From Euonymus europaeus (lineage: Eukaryota > Streptophyta > Magnoliopsida > Celastrales > Celastraceae): a stretch of DNA of 64,000 nt. How positions within the stretch are numbered: the first letter of the stretch is position 1; every line of letters starts with the position of its first letter. The notes below the pieces were generated by a model. The model made no database searches, had not been told where the DNA came from, and saw only the letters and a list, made by a program, of their open reading frames with translations. Of this stretch, positions 1 through 11,529 are shown piece after piece. The position numbers and the translations under genes were made by a program. The stretch covers positions 16,569,001-16,633,000 of the forward strand of contig OY756972.1 of assembly GCA_963580455.1 (NCBI GenBank), read 5' to 3'.

Positions 1-190
1 ACAACTGCAACACATCACTATGCCGACTTGTATGCACCCTCTCATTTCGGGCATTCCATAGCATCCACAAGATAATGCAAAACCTCGCCCTCCTTCCCAC
101 ACCATAAACATCTAAAAATATTGCCACACACCAATCCATCAACCTCATAACTTGGGTTCTAATAATCCACAAATCTTCTCCTACCAAATG
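1..190 (-). pseudogene. LINE (non-LTR retrotransposon) 3' ORF fragment
   Basis: Read on the minus strand, this edge fragment has an open frame ending in a stretch like ILWMLWNARNERVH. That resembles the region near the end of plant LINE ORF2, where the zinc-binding/RNase H-like domain has a W-x(2)-W-x-x-RN signature. The frame is cut at 190/191 by the start of an LTR (TGTCACGCCCC). The fragment continues off the left edge, so its full length cannot be judged. The call rests on a short motif and is tentative. Confidence 0.45.
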
Positions 191-1709
191 TGTCACGCCC
201 CAATTTCAGGAACGTAACGTGGAGAAATGATTAATTAATATATAAAAATTAACATAACTAAGTATTATTATAAAATATCAAATATTGTTAACTTTTACAA
301 GTCTTTTAATATCTTACTTAGCAACTAGGTTCATAGAATATATATTTATAATTAACTTGTTACTCAAGAAACATAGTTTCCACACTTATCAACAAACATA
401 ATTTTTATAACTCAAAATAGCATCTCCAATCCCATAGTATGTGCACCTATCATGTTGTACGGTTCCCACCAGCTCGATTGGCATTGCTAGACTCACCTAA
501 AAAAAACATAAAACACAAGAGTGAGTCGAAGCTCAGTAGGAAATACTATAACCTCGGAAAATAAACCCCACACAAGTAACAACCAAAATTTACAATTAAT
601 CTCCACAATATCTAGAATATTAAATAAAGTTAAAGCCAATTATAACCACTCACAATCATCAACCACACTTCTCAACATAGATGTGCTCATCCGAATCACT
701 TGGAACTTGTTTGAGTGTATTTAGTGGGAGATGAACATGAATGTGTCCATTTGGTTATTGGAGATTGAGTAGAGTGTTTGGTGGAAGTATGAATACAAAT
801 TTATCCATATATGAGCTCTTGGGAGTGAGATGACCAAGAATCTGTTCATCTAAGATGTCTGGTGGAGGAAATGAATATATGAATAAAGATATGTGTTGTT
901 GGCTTTTTAAAGGAGATGCAACTTGGATGTTGTGGTCAGGTGTGCTAGAGACATGCAGTTAGTCTCAAAGTGTGATGGATGTGTGGTAACTGATCTAACT
1001 TCAAACCAAATGATTGCGCAAGGTTTAAAGAGACCTCAAATATCTCTGAGAACTCTCGATTCACTAGAATGTGGTCCACCAAACAAATAATGACTAAAAC
1101 ATATAAGTAATCTTAAGAACAAGAGAATTTGTTTATATTCCTTAGAGTGGTTTATGTGTGGAAAGAAAAGAGGGCTTCTTACATTGTTATTTCTACTATT
1201 TATACCTATTGATAATGCTACCTAAAAACAAGACCACTGCCCTAAAACATAGCTACCTTAATTAAAATACTTGTTGCAATCACGTTTCCAAAAGAAAACT
1301 ATCTAAGATGGAAAATTGTTGCCTAACACCTACCTATATTTTCTTAACAAACTAACTAAAAATATGGCACCTATACCATATCCAAACATGGTCCACTTAA
1401 AACTCCAAATATGGTCGTTAATTCAAATTTAAACTTTATAGACCAATCTCGTGATTGTAGCTACCTCACCTAGATTTATTTGACCATTTACTAAGTGGTA
1501 GACTCCAAAATTCCTCTAAATTGTGACGAATCTACTTGATCTTAAGCCTTTAACTAAACCCAAAGACAACAAAAACCCATAACCTATAATCCAGTAATTT
1601 AACCAGCTTAAGCTTATTAACAAGACCTACTTTCAGCCTAGCCCATGCAGCCCAATGTAGCCTACTCTAACAGCCTAGATTCTCTACAATCAAAAATAGA
1701 GCATAAACA
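191..1709 (-). repeat. 3' LTR of an inverted Ty3/gypsy element
   Basis: The 1519-bp segment starts TGTCACGCCCC and ends GAGCATAAACA on the plus strand, so it has TG...CA ends. On the minus strand it reads TGTTTATGCTC...GGGGCGTGACA. A purine-rich tract (complement of ttgcctcctacg, 1710-1721) abuts its minus-strand 5' end, as a polypurine tract does at a 3' LTR. A TATA-like GGTATAAATAG lies on the minus strand near 1203, fitting an LTR promoter. The 5 bp before it are AAATG. The other element end is lost, so the target duplication cannot be checked. Confidence 0.7.
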
Positions 1710-1722
1710 TTGCCTCCTACGT
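1710..1722 (-). other. Polypurine tract of the inverted gypsy element
   Basis: On the minus strand the sequence reads AACGTAGGAGGCAA directly before the LTR start TGTTTATG. Its position and composition match a plus-strand priming tract of an LTR element running right to left. Confidence 0.6.
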
Positions 1723-1849
1723 TAAGGTAGTTGATGACTCTTCATCAGCTACAACTGAACTTCTTCTTCTCTATGAACCATGTAACAATGTTTTCATTAT
1801 ACAAAAGCTACCAACTCGACATCCTTCTACCAATGATTACTAAGAATAC

Positions 1850-4080
1850 TAGAGGCTAAGCCACCCTTGCGTGCAATAACTTTTTAGACCTAACTTTCAA
1901 GCATTCTGCCATTTGACCCATAATCAAGCACCGCTCTTGGCCTAAACCTTTTGAGAGTTGGGTAGAATGGATTGACCGCTTGTCTCCTATTTTATCTGAT
2001 ATGTGTAACACCTTGAGCATAGACCGCCTAATAGCTCTTTCCAAAGTTGAAACACTCTTCGAAGAAAACCTATTGAATGCCTTTAGCTGCTTTTGGTCAA
2101 GATCCTACAACTCTTTCATCTTTCATTGTGGATGATGTCAATAATCTTGATGGACGTAGCTGCACTAGCTAGATTATCTGTAATCGACGTTGATGCACTC
2201 GACCTTCTAAATATTCTCGAGATCTTGCCAAAATGTCAAATCTTAGATGCTATGCTCAACTGCAACCCATATCATAAAGCCATAAACTTTTTCACCGAGG
2301 TTGTACCAACTCTCACATAACACATTATGGGCTTTTAACTATTTCCTTGAATTTAGAGCTCATGATTGGATTCCTCCATCTAATTGCTCCTCTTATGGCA
2401 AATACATTGCGACATGCACTAGCTATTACTCTTTTAAAGACATTTTTAATGCTTTATATAATCTTCCATTTGATAAGCCTGATGCTTTATTTTCCTTGTT
2501 CAATAAAACCCTTGGTTCTCACTGCTTGGCCTTTGATTTTCCTAAATCTGATATGAACACCTGGCCTATCAAAGACCCTTGGGCCAGCTTCACGATAAAA
2601 CGTTATCTTCATGTTGGTGCAACTCTTTCTCATTTGAGAAATCCCACTTGTGGATTTGATTTGTACACCCCTCAACATTAGGCTAGGCAATTCAGCTTTA
2701 CTAAAGGAATGCCTGCATTATTCAGTCCCAGCTTCAATGATTATGATGCTTTATGTTATGTTGTCTCATCAAGATAAATAGTAGAAGAACAGGCTACCAA
2801 CAATAAAATAAGGTTGGAAAATTTTCGACTTTGTAGTACCTCCTTCAAATAATCTGAACACTACGACTACTTTTCTTGCATGGTGGTTTGTATTGCATCC
2901 AAAGTTTTTTCCAGTGCTAACCCTAAAACTTACGATGTCAACTGCATTGCCAATCATAGAAAGTACCACTTCTATAGCCACTGCTACATCCATTGGTAAT
3001 CTCCTATTCATTCATGTCTTAATCAACAACTCTATTCCTATTTATTAATGTACAAACTTCACTGTAGCATCCAAGAGAGCCAAGTCATTGAGCCCACCTA
3101 CTGCAAAAATACCTAAAGCTACCCCTGGCCACAAGCAAATAATCTTAGCCAATAAGCACACTAGTATTGTGAAAAGATCTACCCCATTATGAGATGTTGG
3201 TAAGACTTTTGTCCCATCTGCCCAATTACCATGAAAATTAACGACAGTGATGATCAATCAATTACTGGGAAAGATGGCATGTCCATTTCATCCAAAATGG
3301 GGGCACAAATAAGTACTAGACTTCTTGTCTTCTCTAGCCCTTTTCCTCCTCCCAATAAAATAAACCTTATTCCAAGCGTGAAAGATCCTTCTTCTGTGGA
3401 GGTCAATCTTGTCATTTCTGCCAGTCTTAGCCCTCAAGTAAATATTTAAACTTCAACATTCACAACTTTATAGGCTATGATACCTAATGAGTTACTTTGA
3501 TTGTTAGGTGACCAGTGGTAGCACACCTTTTAAACTCTTGGAGAATGTCAACGTGGAAGAATTTAAAGATCCCTTGAAAGACCTAAACTTGTCTTTTGTA
3601 TCTGCTTATTCACCAATACTACTCCAACCCAGCCGCGAACTGTTGAAGAATTTGATGCTACCAAAAAATCCTCAATGATCAGATATCTTTTGAGCGTATC
3701 TAGTATTTTCATTGATCTAATTAACAAATTTTTTTTTGCCATCTACACTATACAATCTGACCCAACCTTGGGTCTAGCTTCTAAAGGATTATTAACTAGG
3801 CTTAAGCGTGAGTTACCATCATTGCAATCCTCTTACCAGCTTTTTATTGAGGAGCATGCACATTTGGACCAGTGAACTCAATAATTCTCTCTGTTGGGTA
3901 CTGAGGCTCAAGAGCTGAAACTGAAAAATTGAGAACAAGCATTCTAAAGACTCCAAGCTGAGACAGACAGTACTTGAGAAACATGATGCTATCATAGAAC
4001 CGGAGGCTTAGAATGCTAAGCTTAAGACTAAAGCCATGGAGGCTAAGAATGCGACATATGCCTTAAAACTCTTAGGTCTA
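1850..4080 (+). pseudogene. Plant mobile domain (PMD) ORF remnant, antisense to its host gypsy element
   Basis: Fragments in at least two frames line up with the aminotransferase-like plant mobile domain. An upstream part (about 1935-2115) has FESWVEWIDRL and LLNAFSCFWSRS. After a frameshift near 2120 comes LMDVAALARLSVIDVDALDLL. From 2301 to 2790 follow FRAHDWIPPS, YTPQH-stop-ARQFSF and a DYDALCYVVSSR tail; the PMD hallmark YxPHRVARQFGxDQ is recognisable as YTPQHxARQFSF. Downstream, 3490-4080 keeps a charged, coiled-coil-like tail. Several stops and frameshifts make it non-functional. It lies between a minus-strand integrase piece and a minus-strand 3' LTR, so it is antisense to the element that carries it. 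The alternative, an independent PMD transposon gene by coincidence, is less likely given this order. Confidence 0.6.
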
Positions 4081-4309
4081 TGACTTTTCCATCTGCATTC
4101 ATAATAGTATTTTTTTGGCATGACTAATAATCTATGCACTTTGTTATCACTACCTTGGATTTATGCTTGTGACCAGTGAAATATTTTAATTGCTAAGCTA
4201 GTAAATTCAACTATCTTTATGCAATTTTATCTTCTAAGATTGTGACTATGAATAGCCTACATTAATCTTTAATATAAAAAAAATAATATGATGGCCATAA
4301 GACCTATGC

Positions 4310-4910
4310 ATTGCAACCTACCTGGGAATGAGATTCCCAAATAGTAGGATAATATACCTCGAGATATTGTGCGTTCATGAAACATCTATGAGGTAGGCCT
4401 TCAAAGTCTGATAGCCAATAAGCAATTGCTCCTCAAGACCTTGTAAACATTGAAAGGGCCTCCCAATTTGGGGACCATTTCTCATATTATCCATCCTTAA
4501 CTCCAAGTGCTACAATTACCTTCCAAACTAACTAGCCTTCATGAAAAGTTCTTCTTGACACTTTTATTGTAAGTTCTTGCTATTTTCTTCTTTTGGACTA
4601 GCATGCTGTTGAATGCTTGTATGCGGTCTTCATCTAATTGCTCCAACTCCATTATCATGACCATTGAATACTCTTCAACAATAACCTGGTTCTGCCTTAT
4701 CACTCTTAACGATAGATTGACAATCTCCATTGGTAGCACAACATCATGTCCATAAGTAAGTGAGTAAGGACTTGTGTCAATGCTTGATTGTTTACTTTTC
4801 CTACATGCCTAAAGAGTTTTTGAAAGAACCTTATGTCATATCTTGGGTTTATCTGCCACCATCTTCTCAAGGATGCTTGAGGATTTTGTTACTTGCTTTT
4901 GCTTGAGAAA
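4310..4910 (-). pseudogene. Ty3/gypsy integrase C-terminal fragment
   Basis: On the minus strand the open segment around 4739-4539 reads VLPMEI...LSLRVI, then LEQLDEDRIQAFN, then ARTYNKSVKKNFS. This matches the end of plant gypsy integrases, where the conserved pattern is MVLPVEIxxPSLR, LDExRxxA and YNKKVRxRxF. Further down, 4470-4330 has GGPFQCLQG...AYLI, corresponding to the GPF/Y module (WEGPF) after the catalytic core. Stops interrupt it. The catalytic DDE core, RT and protease are absent, so the element is truncated at about 4.9 kb. Confidence 0.65.
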
Positions 4911-5658
4911 TATTTAAATTGTTGAATGCATATTTATTATAATGTACAAAATAAATAAATGTGCACAATTATTTTTAATATCTTATTATTATTATAGTCT
5001 TTATGAACAGTTTTGAAATAATGTAAAATAGTTAAAAAAATTCTCCTTAAAACATGAAATGCCTCGTGGCTTAGTTGTTAAGAGTTCTCCTTGTATAAAA
5101 AGAGGTCATGAGTTTGAAACCTAGAAAAAACATGTTTTTCAGATTAAATGTATTCCAGACCGATCCAACCGGGAATTGGCTAGTTCTCACAAAATTGACT
5201 GGTTTTCAAAACTATCAATTTATATGTACTAGACCGAATTTGATACAAGGTTGGGCATCGGTTGTACTGGTATGATTGGATGATCCATTCTGGTTTGCTA
5301 AACCATGATTGAGACTTGCAGTAGTGTAGTGATATGAAAAAAAGTTTGTTGTTACCAACAACTGATCTATTATCGACTGTCAACCGACAACTGACCCACA
5401 ATAGTCAGCCTGATAATGATTTTCAATATTGGACATAGTAGGTTGGTCGGGTCAGTTGCATTATTGGTCATTAATCAACTGATCTTACTCATGCCCAAGC
5501 CTAAATAAGTGCATGTACAATATGAAGATGAGCCCATGTTTGGATGAGAGTTCTGTCACCCATACTCTCAGACACTCTCAGCTTTTAAGCTTTACGATAT
5601 CTTATACTATATGGAACATACTCTGATCCAAACGAACTCTGAGAGTCAATGGTAAGGA
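4911..5658. other. Intergenic, degraded repeat DNA
   Basis: AT-rich sequence without a credible reading frame. It contains a tRNA-like SINE head (5050-5125, listed separately). A stretch of GACCGATCCAACCGG-type repeats at 5155-5460 is common in noncoding plant repeat DNA. No element boundary can be fixed. Confidence 0.5.
5050..5125 (+). repeat. tRNA-like SINE head
   Basis: A box-A-like TGGCTTAGTTGTTAAGAG is followed about 35 bp later by a box-B-like GAGTTTGAAACC. That spacing and both motifs are those of an internal RNA polymerase III promoter. The arms do not form a canonical cloverleaf with a clear anticodon, so a SINE or tRNA-derived pseudogene fits better than a tRNA gene. Confidence 0.4.
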
Positions 5659-5663
5659 CTAAG

Positions 5664-8600
5664 TGTTATGTCGTTAGTAACAATTTAAAATATACTTACA
5701 ATTGTACAATTAATATATAGTGAACAAGTAAGAGTCGATCCCACAAGGAGTGATGCTAATAGATATATAATCTAACACTTGAATATAATTGATACAATTA
5801 TAAAAGGGGGAAAATGGGGGGTTAAATCTTGTAATAGATAAAAATTAAGACAAAGAAATTGACGTTGAGAACAAGAATGAGAATTGATATTAATGAAAAC
5901 AATAGCTAAACTCACTATCCACCACAAAACATTCAAACAATTTATAAGAAATAATAAACTAACAATTTTAAACAAGGATATGATGACAGCATTCACAACA
6001 AGGTCATGGCCAAACTCAAGTTGTATGATTCTCTCTTAATTGCATGTTGTTGTACCCCAATTTTGGCTTAAAACTAGCTAAGAAAAATCCAAAAAATGCA
6101 AATAATAATAAAGCCCAAGAAATGATGAGACCCGATCCAACTAAAACACCATAAGACACAAGCCCAAAAAAAAACTGACCCAAATAAACAGGCCCTTTTG
6201 TCCCATTAATTTAGGCTCAATAGCTTTAGAAATATGAAACCTGGCCGGGCCCGGCCCAAAGCCTTAGTGTTTTGGTTAACTTGAAAGCCCGGCCCACGCT
6301 GTATTGCCTTAGTTCTAAAAGCAGCGAGAGAGAAAGAAATGCAGAAGAAAAACGGAAGGAATGGAGAGGCTGTGGTTTGAAAATGGGGAAGAGAGAGAGA
6401 AAGAGAGGTCCGACCAGAACCAACGGGAAGAAGAAAAACGGAGAGAGGGTACCGAAAATTCAAACAAAAAGGGGTTAGGGTTGACGATTCGAGGGGATGT
6501 TATTGATTTCGGGAGTGGAGGATTCGGCGCTTCGGTTATAAATGGAGGTGGGGGGCTCTTCTCTGGAGGGGGGTCGCTGGGTTTTTTTTGGAAGCGGGAT
6601 TTTACTTCTGTTTTCTGGGAGGAAGTGAGAGGAAGCCAGGGGGGGTCGCTGGGTTTTTTTTTGGAAGCTGGATTTTACTTCTGTTTTCTGGGAGGAAGTG
6701 AGAGGAATCCTTGGGAGGTCTCTGGGGTTTTTTCTGGTTTTCTTCCTTCTTCCGATTTCATTTTTTTTTTTTGAGCGAGGGTTTCAGGGAGAGGATGGGT
6801 TTTTCTTTTCTTTTTTTTCTATTTTCGGAGGTTTCCTGGGATGGGCCTAACTCTTCTGATTGTTTTGATGGGCATCGATTTTATGGGAAGATTTTCTAGA
6901 TTGCTCTTTTCTTTTGATTCAATTTTCTGGGGGTTTGTCTGGGAGACTTCATTTCTGAAATTCTTGGTGGAGTTTTTGAGTTTTCTTTTGAATTTTTGGA
7001 GATCGGTTTTTGACAGGGTTGGTGGCTGGTTTTTCTGGTTTCTGTTTGTTTTCGGTGGTTTGAGTTTTCTCGGGAAGATTTTCGGGGTTTCGGGCTTCTG
7101 TTGGTTTTGATTTTCCTCAGGGGAGAGTTGGGCAGAATCAGTTGTTGGAGATTCTGGAATTCCAGAAACAAGGATCATGAATTCCTTTGATTGTGGTTCG
7201 GATGGTTTGAAAACCAAAGGAGGAACCTTGATTTCAGGCTTGTTTGTTTCTGTGTTAAAAGCTTGTTTGTTTCTGGAAAACATATTCCATGTTAATTTCG
7301 TTTTGTTCTGAAATTGTATGGTTATGTGAAAGTGTTGCTGCTTGGGTTGCCTCCGATTGATTTCATTAAAAGCATGTGCAGTTGTTGCTAGGGTTGAGGA
7401 AACTATTCTTTGCATCTGGTTTAATTATGAAGAACAATGTGGCAACTATGGTTTTATTCTCGTAGTTATCATTTTTGAATAATTGAGTCCTTGTCATTTA
7501 TGCCTTGATCGGGTTGGTTACAATATGAGTCTCAACAATTAGATTTTTCGCTTTGTTCTCGTTCGGCTCGAAACCGTCGATTAAATGTTTTGTCTACGTG
7601 AATATGTGGAGCCATGATTATATTTTCTTTGAAAATGCTTTAGTTATAATGGTTTATGCAACACTGCCACAATTAACATTGAATAAATTGGGTTGAATTG
7701 TATATGGGTATTGACTTATTAGCAATTGGGCTAGGGTTGTAAATGATGCTTAAGTTTCGATATACATAGGATTTTTTTTTAAAGTGAGTTGTTTTGGGAT
7801 TTTAGGTGTTTACTTAATTTATAATTTATTGTACATAAATGATTAATTAATTGATCCGATGACGGAGCCAAAACGGGAAAGCATGGGATGCTATCCCAAA
7901 AGGATTCTTGAGGAAATGATTTTACAAAATCCCAACCATTGGATGGAAAAGGATTTAATGAAGTGCGGAGCCTTCGATACGAAAACCGACCCTCGGTAAT
8001 AAATCATTATTTTCAATCCTACTAATTTAATAGTATGGTTGAAATGATGAATTACCTAAATAAAAACGGGAACCGAGTCTCTCTCATGTTTTTTTTACTA
8101 TATGATTAATGATGTGTTTTATTCAAGTTGTGTTTTTCTATGTTATGTGATTATGTGATTATGTGATTAAATTGTATGATTTAAAGTATTAATATGTTTG
8201 AGTCGGGATTTGCGATAATTCATATCGTATAATCCTCAAAACTTGGTTCCCAACATTTTAATTTTAATTTCGTTTTATTTTTATTTTTATTTTATATTTT
8301 ATTTTCGTTTTATCTCAAATTTATTTTATTTAATTTTCATTTTCATTTTATTCTTTATTCTTATTCTTATTTTATTTTTATGCTTTTTTCGAAATTTATA
8401 TTGTATATTTTTGTGGTATATAAAAGTTATATCGAGAATCTTTACCAACGATGGAATTGATTCGGGGAATGCATCGGATGCACCCTCGGAAAAATTCTTG
8501 AGGTGAGAGTGTTTCTAAGAAATTGGACCATTGGATGGAAAAATTCTGTGAACCTCAATATTAGACTTTCAATATAATTTTTATGTTTCCTAAAATTATT

Positions 8601-10078
8601 TTATTCAATTTTAACATAGTTTTTATCAAACTTATTTTATCCTATTTCAATATATTTTTGTATAGTTATTTTAATCAATATATGATTCCTGTCATAATTA
8701 ATTTTTTCTTAAAAATCATTTAATGGGATAATAAAAGTTAAAATGGCAACTGTTTTAAAACAGACGTTGTGGGGTGCCTAACACCTTCCCCACACGTAAC
8801 AAACTCACTTACCCATTTTCTCTGGATTTTCGCATACCAAATTATTTTTAATCGGTGACCAATTGCACCTATTACAATTGGTGGCGACTCTCTTTTAAAA
8901 TATTCCTCTCGCAAAACCGGTTGCGACACATGTAAAGTGTATGACGTCTACCTCATTACGTGTATTCTTAATCGAAATCTAGCATGACGTCTGCATCAAT
9001 CAACAATCAAGAATCCAATAAGAGCAAAGAGAATATGAATGTCACAAGAATTAATTCTAATACATGGTATTTGTACTTAGGTATTCAAGAATTGATTTTT
9101 CATAATTCATTTTCAACTGAATTATATGTTGCAAGAAAGAACATATTCAACAAGGCAATTGACCATGTTCTACAACAATTAATTCTAATACATGTTTCAA
9201 AGTTAGCTACTCAAAGAAACACAATACTAGAACTCACATAACATGGAAAAATCAAAATCATCATGCTTGTAGAAATTGAAATCCACACAACTTATAAAAT
9301 TGAAAGCATGCTTAGGGCTTCAAGACAAGCCCTAACTAACAAGAGTTTAGTTATACATAACCAAATAAAACATGAAACATAAAAACATAATTACAAACAC
9401 AAGCCTTGTTTTCTTCTTTTCCTTCTCCTCTTGGTTCTTCCACTCCTTCTCTTCTCCTTCCTTCTTCTACTCCTACTCCTCTCTATTTATAGAGAAAATG
9501 AGCACATAGTGGAGGAGTTAGTGCCATCTTTTGGTGGTGGATTGTCCATCAAATTCGCGTGGTGGATTGTCCACTCTTTGAATGGAAATGGTATCATCAA
9601 TGACATCAACTTCTAATTACACACGAATCTTGTAACTGCATTTTGGGCCTAAACGAAGCCTATTATGAACTCAAACTCTTCATCAATATTGTAGATACAA
9701 ATGTGTAGATAATTATGGGCTTTTGAATCACTCAATTTGGACATCAGACACTCAAGTTATGGGCTTCTAAAGGTCTGGTCTGCAAACAGAAATTCTGCTT
9801 CGGATATACTTCCAAACTTGACTTTGAGGCAACCTTTAGAGGCCCAAACGAACTCTGATTTTTGTGAACCAGCACTTCCTGCAAAGCTTGAAGTGTCCTC
9901 TAAAAATTTGCTGAAGATCAAATCTCATTCCGACAGCTCTTACTACCTCTTAACCTGCAAAACATTCAAGAAGATCTCAAGTATAATAATCTTGAAAATT
10001 CAGCTTTTAAGCACAATTTCTTGGCATTGCTTTGGTAGTATTTTATCACTTTAAAAACGTATATTCTGGCACTTATCA
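5664..10078. mobile_element. Solo LTR (outer), interrupted by a nested solo LTR
   Basis: The element begins TGTTATGTCG and ends CACTTATCA. It is flanked by an identical 5-bp duplication CTAAG (5659-5663 and 10079-10083), the mark of LTR-element integration. Removing the nested element (6048-8928) and one copy of its target duplication leaves about 1.53 kb. No primer-binding site, gag or pol is present, so this is a solo LTR or a non-autonomous unit. The left arm carries the motif gtcgatcccacaaggagt, which I recognise from plant LTRs. The ORFs inside are short and show no protein similarity I recognise. Confidence 0.75.
6048..8928 (+). mobile_element. Solo LTR, family A (2.88 kb), nested in the outer solo LTR
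   Basis: It begins TGTTGTACCCC, ends CCGGTTGCGACA, and is flanked by CATGT on both sides (6043-6047, 8929-8933). A TATA-like GTTATAAATGG near 6537 suggests left-to-right orientation. Inside are a 72-bp tandem duplication (about 6568-6711), an AT-rich middle (8240-8420) and two copies of a CCATTGGATGGAAAA segment (near 7935 and 8529). Its right end (8740-8928) carries the GTGGGGTGCCTAACACCTTCCCCAC / GGTGGCGACTC block that recurs in reverse at 23.1-23.3 kb and 25.7 kb. It shows no internal retroviral genes; its many ORFs are low complexity or non-conserved. Confidence 0.75.
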
Positions 10079-10083
10079 CTAAG

Positions 10084-11518
10084 GAGAATTGAGAGAATTT
10101 AAATATGAGGAAGTAAAAACGAAGAGAAAAACTTAAAAAAGACATGACTTGACCTAGTATCAACATATCTAAGGTTCATGGACCCAATTCAATTTAATGG
10201 GATCTTTCATCATATTTTTTTCTTCAATCAACAGCATTCTATAACTTATAAAAGAACAATGTTTTATAAAACTCATGGACTCCAAATTTTTTTAATGAAA
10301 ATTACGAAATCACAAATTCGGTTAATTTTATACATGTATATTTATAAGCGATTACTATTTCACATGTGACATAAATTTATGGTAAATTTGAAATTATATT
10401 TTAAGTGGTGGTAGAATTACACTAATTTTTTAAAAATTCAAAAGAAATTGTTTTTAAATATAAAAAGGAGAAAGAAATTCAAAAGCAAAGTGCCATGAGT
10501 GCAATTACCAAAAAGTACAAGGGCATTTGCTTTACACGGAATCGTAAATACAGATATCCTCTTTCTGCTCCACTTGCCTCTCTCGTCTCCCACTCTGCTT
10601 GTCGGGTCTTGCTTCTCGCAAAGAAGCAAGGCGAAGCTGTCGTACTCTCTATTTTTCTCCACTCTCGGATCCCCAAATCCAGGGTTCCTTAAATCACTTT
10701 CCATATCCAGAGACGCTGAACTTCTTTAGAGCTGAAGGTCTGCGTACTAATTAGGTCCGTCATTTTTCTGTGTTTTTTTTGTTTCTTTTGAATCTGAGAC
10801 TTGATGTTCTTGATTTGATGAAAAAAGATAGTATCGAGGTTTTTTGCTTTTTGGGTGTTGATTCTGGGTGCCGATTGCTCATTTTTCATGTTTTTATTGT
10901 GGTTACTGTTGCTGAATTAGGTTGACGTGAGACGTATACTTGTTTTTTTTCGAATACCTGTACATTGTTGAAGACTTCAAGAAAATGAAGCTGGTTTTTG
11001 ACTTTTTATTCTGCGTCTTTCAGCCGCTTGAAATGATTGAGTGAGTGAAATTGGGGTTTAAGGGGTTGTTTTGTATTTTGATTTATGAACAACTTTTATC
11101 TGCTTTAGGGGAACATCTAAATGAAAATGAGTTGTTTCTGTTGTTTTTCAAGCTTTGCTAGTTTCGGATCTATTTTCCATTTGAGAGATGCCTTTTGTCT
11201 ACGGTCTGCCAGTAACATGGCGTTTTGTGCCTTTATTTTGCATTCAAAACAGTTTCTGTGAAATAGTGGTATAATATTACATTGGGGTTTCATATCTCTT
11301 TACAGATTTGAGTTGTAATGCCCACAGCAGTCTCTCCGGCGATGTTTTTGAGTTCTTGCTGATACACATGTCTATTTTCCTTATTTTTCTCATTAATATA
11401 GTTGATCATGCAAGCATGCTGTAATATTTTCATCTATCTAAATGTGTCCCCATAAAAAAGAAGGATTGCTTCACTTATCTCACTGTACGTTCTTAAATTC
11501 CATGTCTCTTCTGATTAG
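10084..11518 (+). promoter_or_regulatory. Upstream region, 5' UTR and leader intron of the DCD gene
   Basis: 10084-10490 is AT-rich with no gene. A GC-richer pyrimidine segment (10550-10735) looks like a transcribed leader. A plausible leader intron runs from a donor after GCTGAAG (10738) or after AATTAG (10755) to the acceptor CTGATTAG at 11518, 11 bp before the ATG. The intron is T-rich with no long conserved frame. The exact donor cannot be settled without transcripts. Confidence 0.5.
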
Positions 11519-11529
11519 AATTTTAAGGG

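Noticed and set aside
5050..5125. Functional tRNA gene
   Set aside because: Boxes A and B are present but no acceptable cloverleaf or anticodon loop could be drawn; SINE head preferred.
6819..7415. Minus-strand 198-codon ORF in the family A LTR
   Set aside because: Lys/Asn/Pro-rich, antisense to a T-rich LTR leader, and not preserved in the copy at 23151-25685.
8243..8506. Phe/Ile/Leu-rich 87-codon ORF resembling a membrane protein
   Set aside because: Low-complexity TTTTATTTTTATT sequence in an LTR gives hydrophobic codons by chance.
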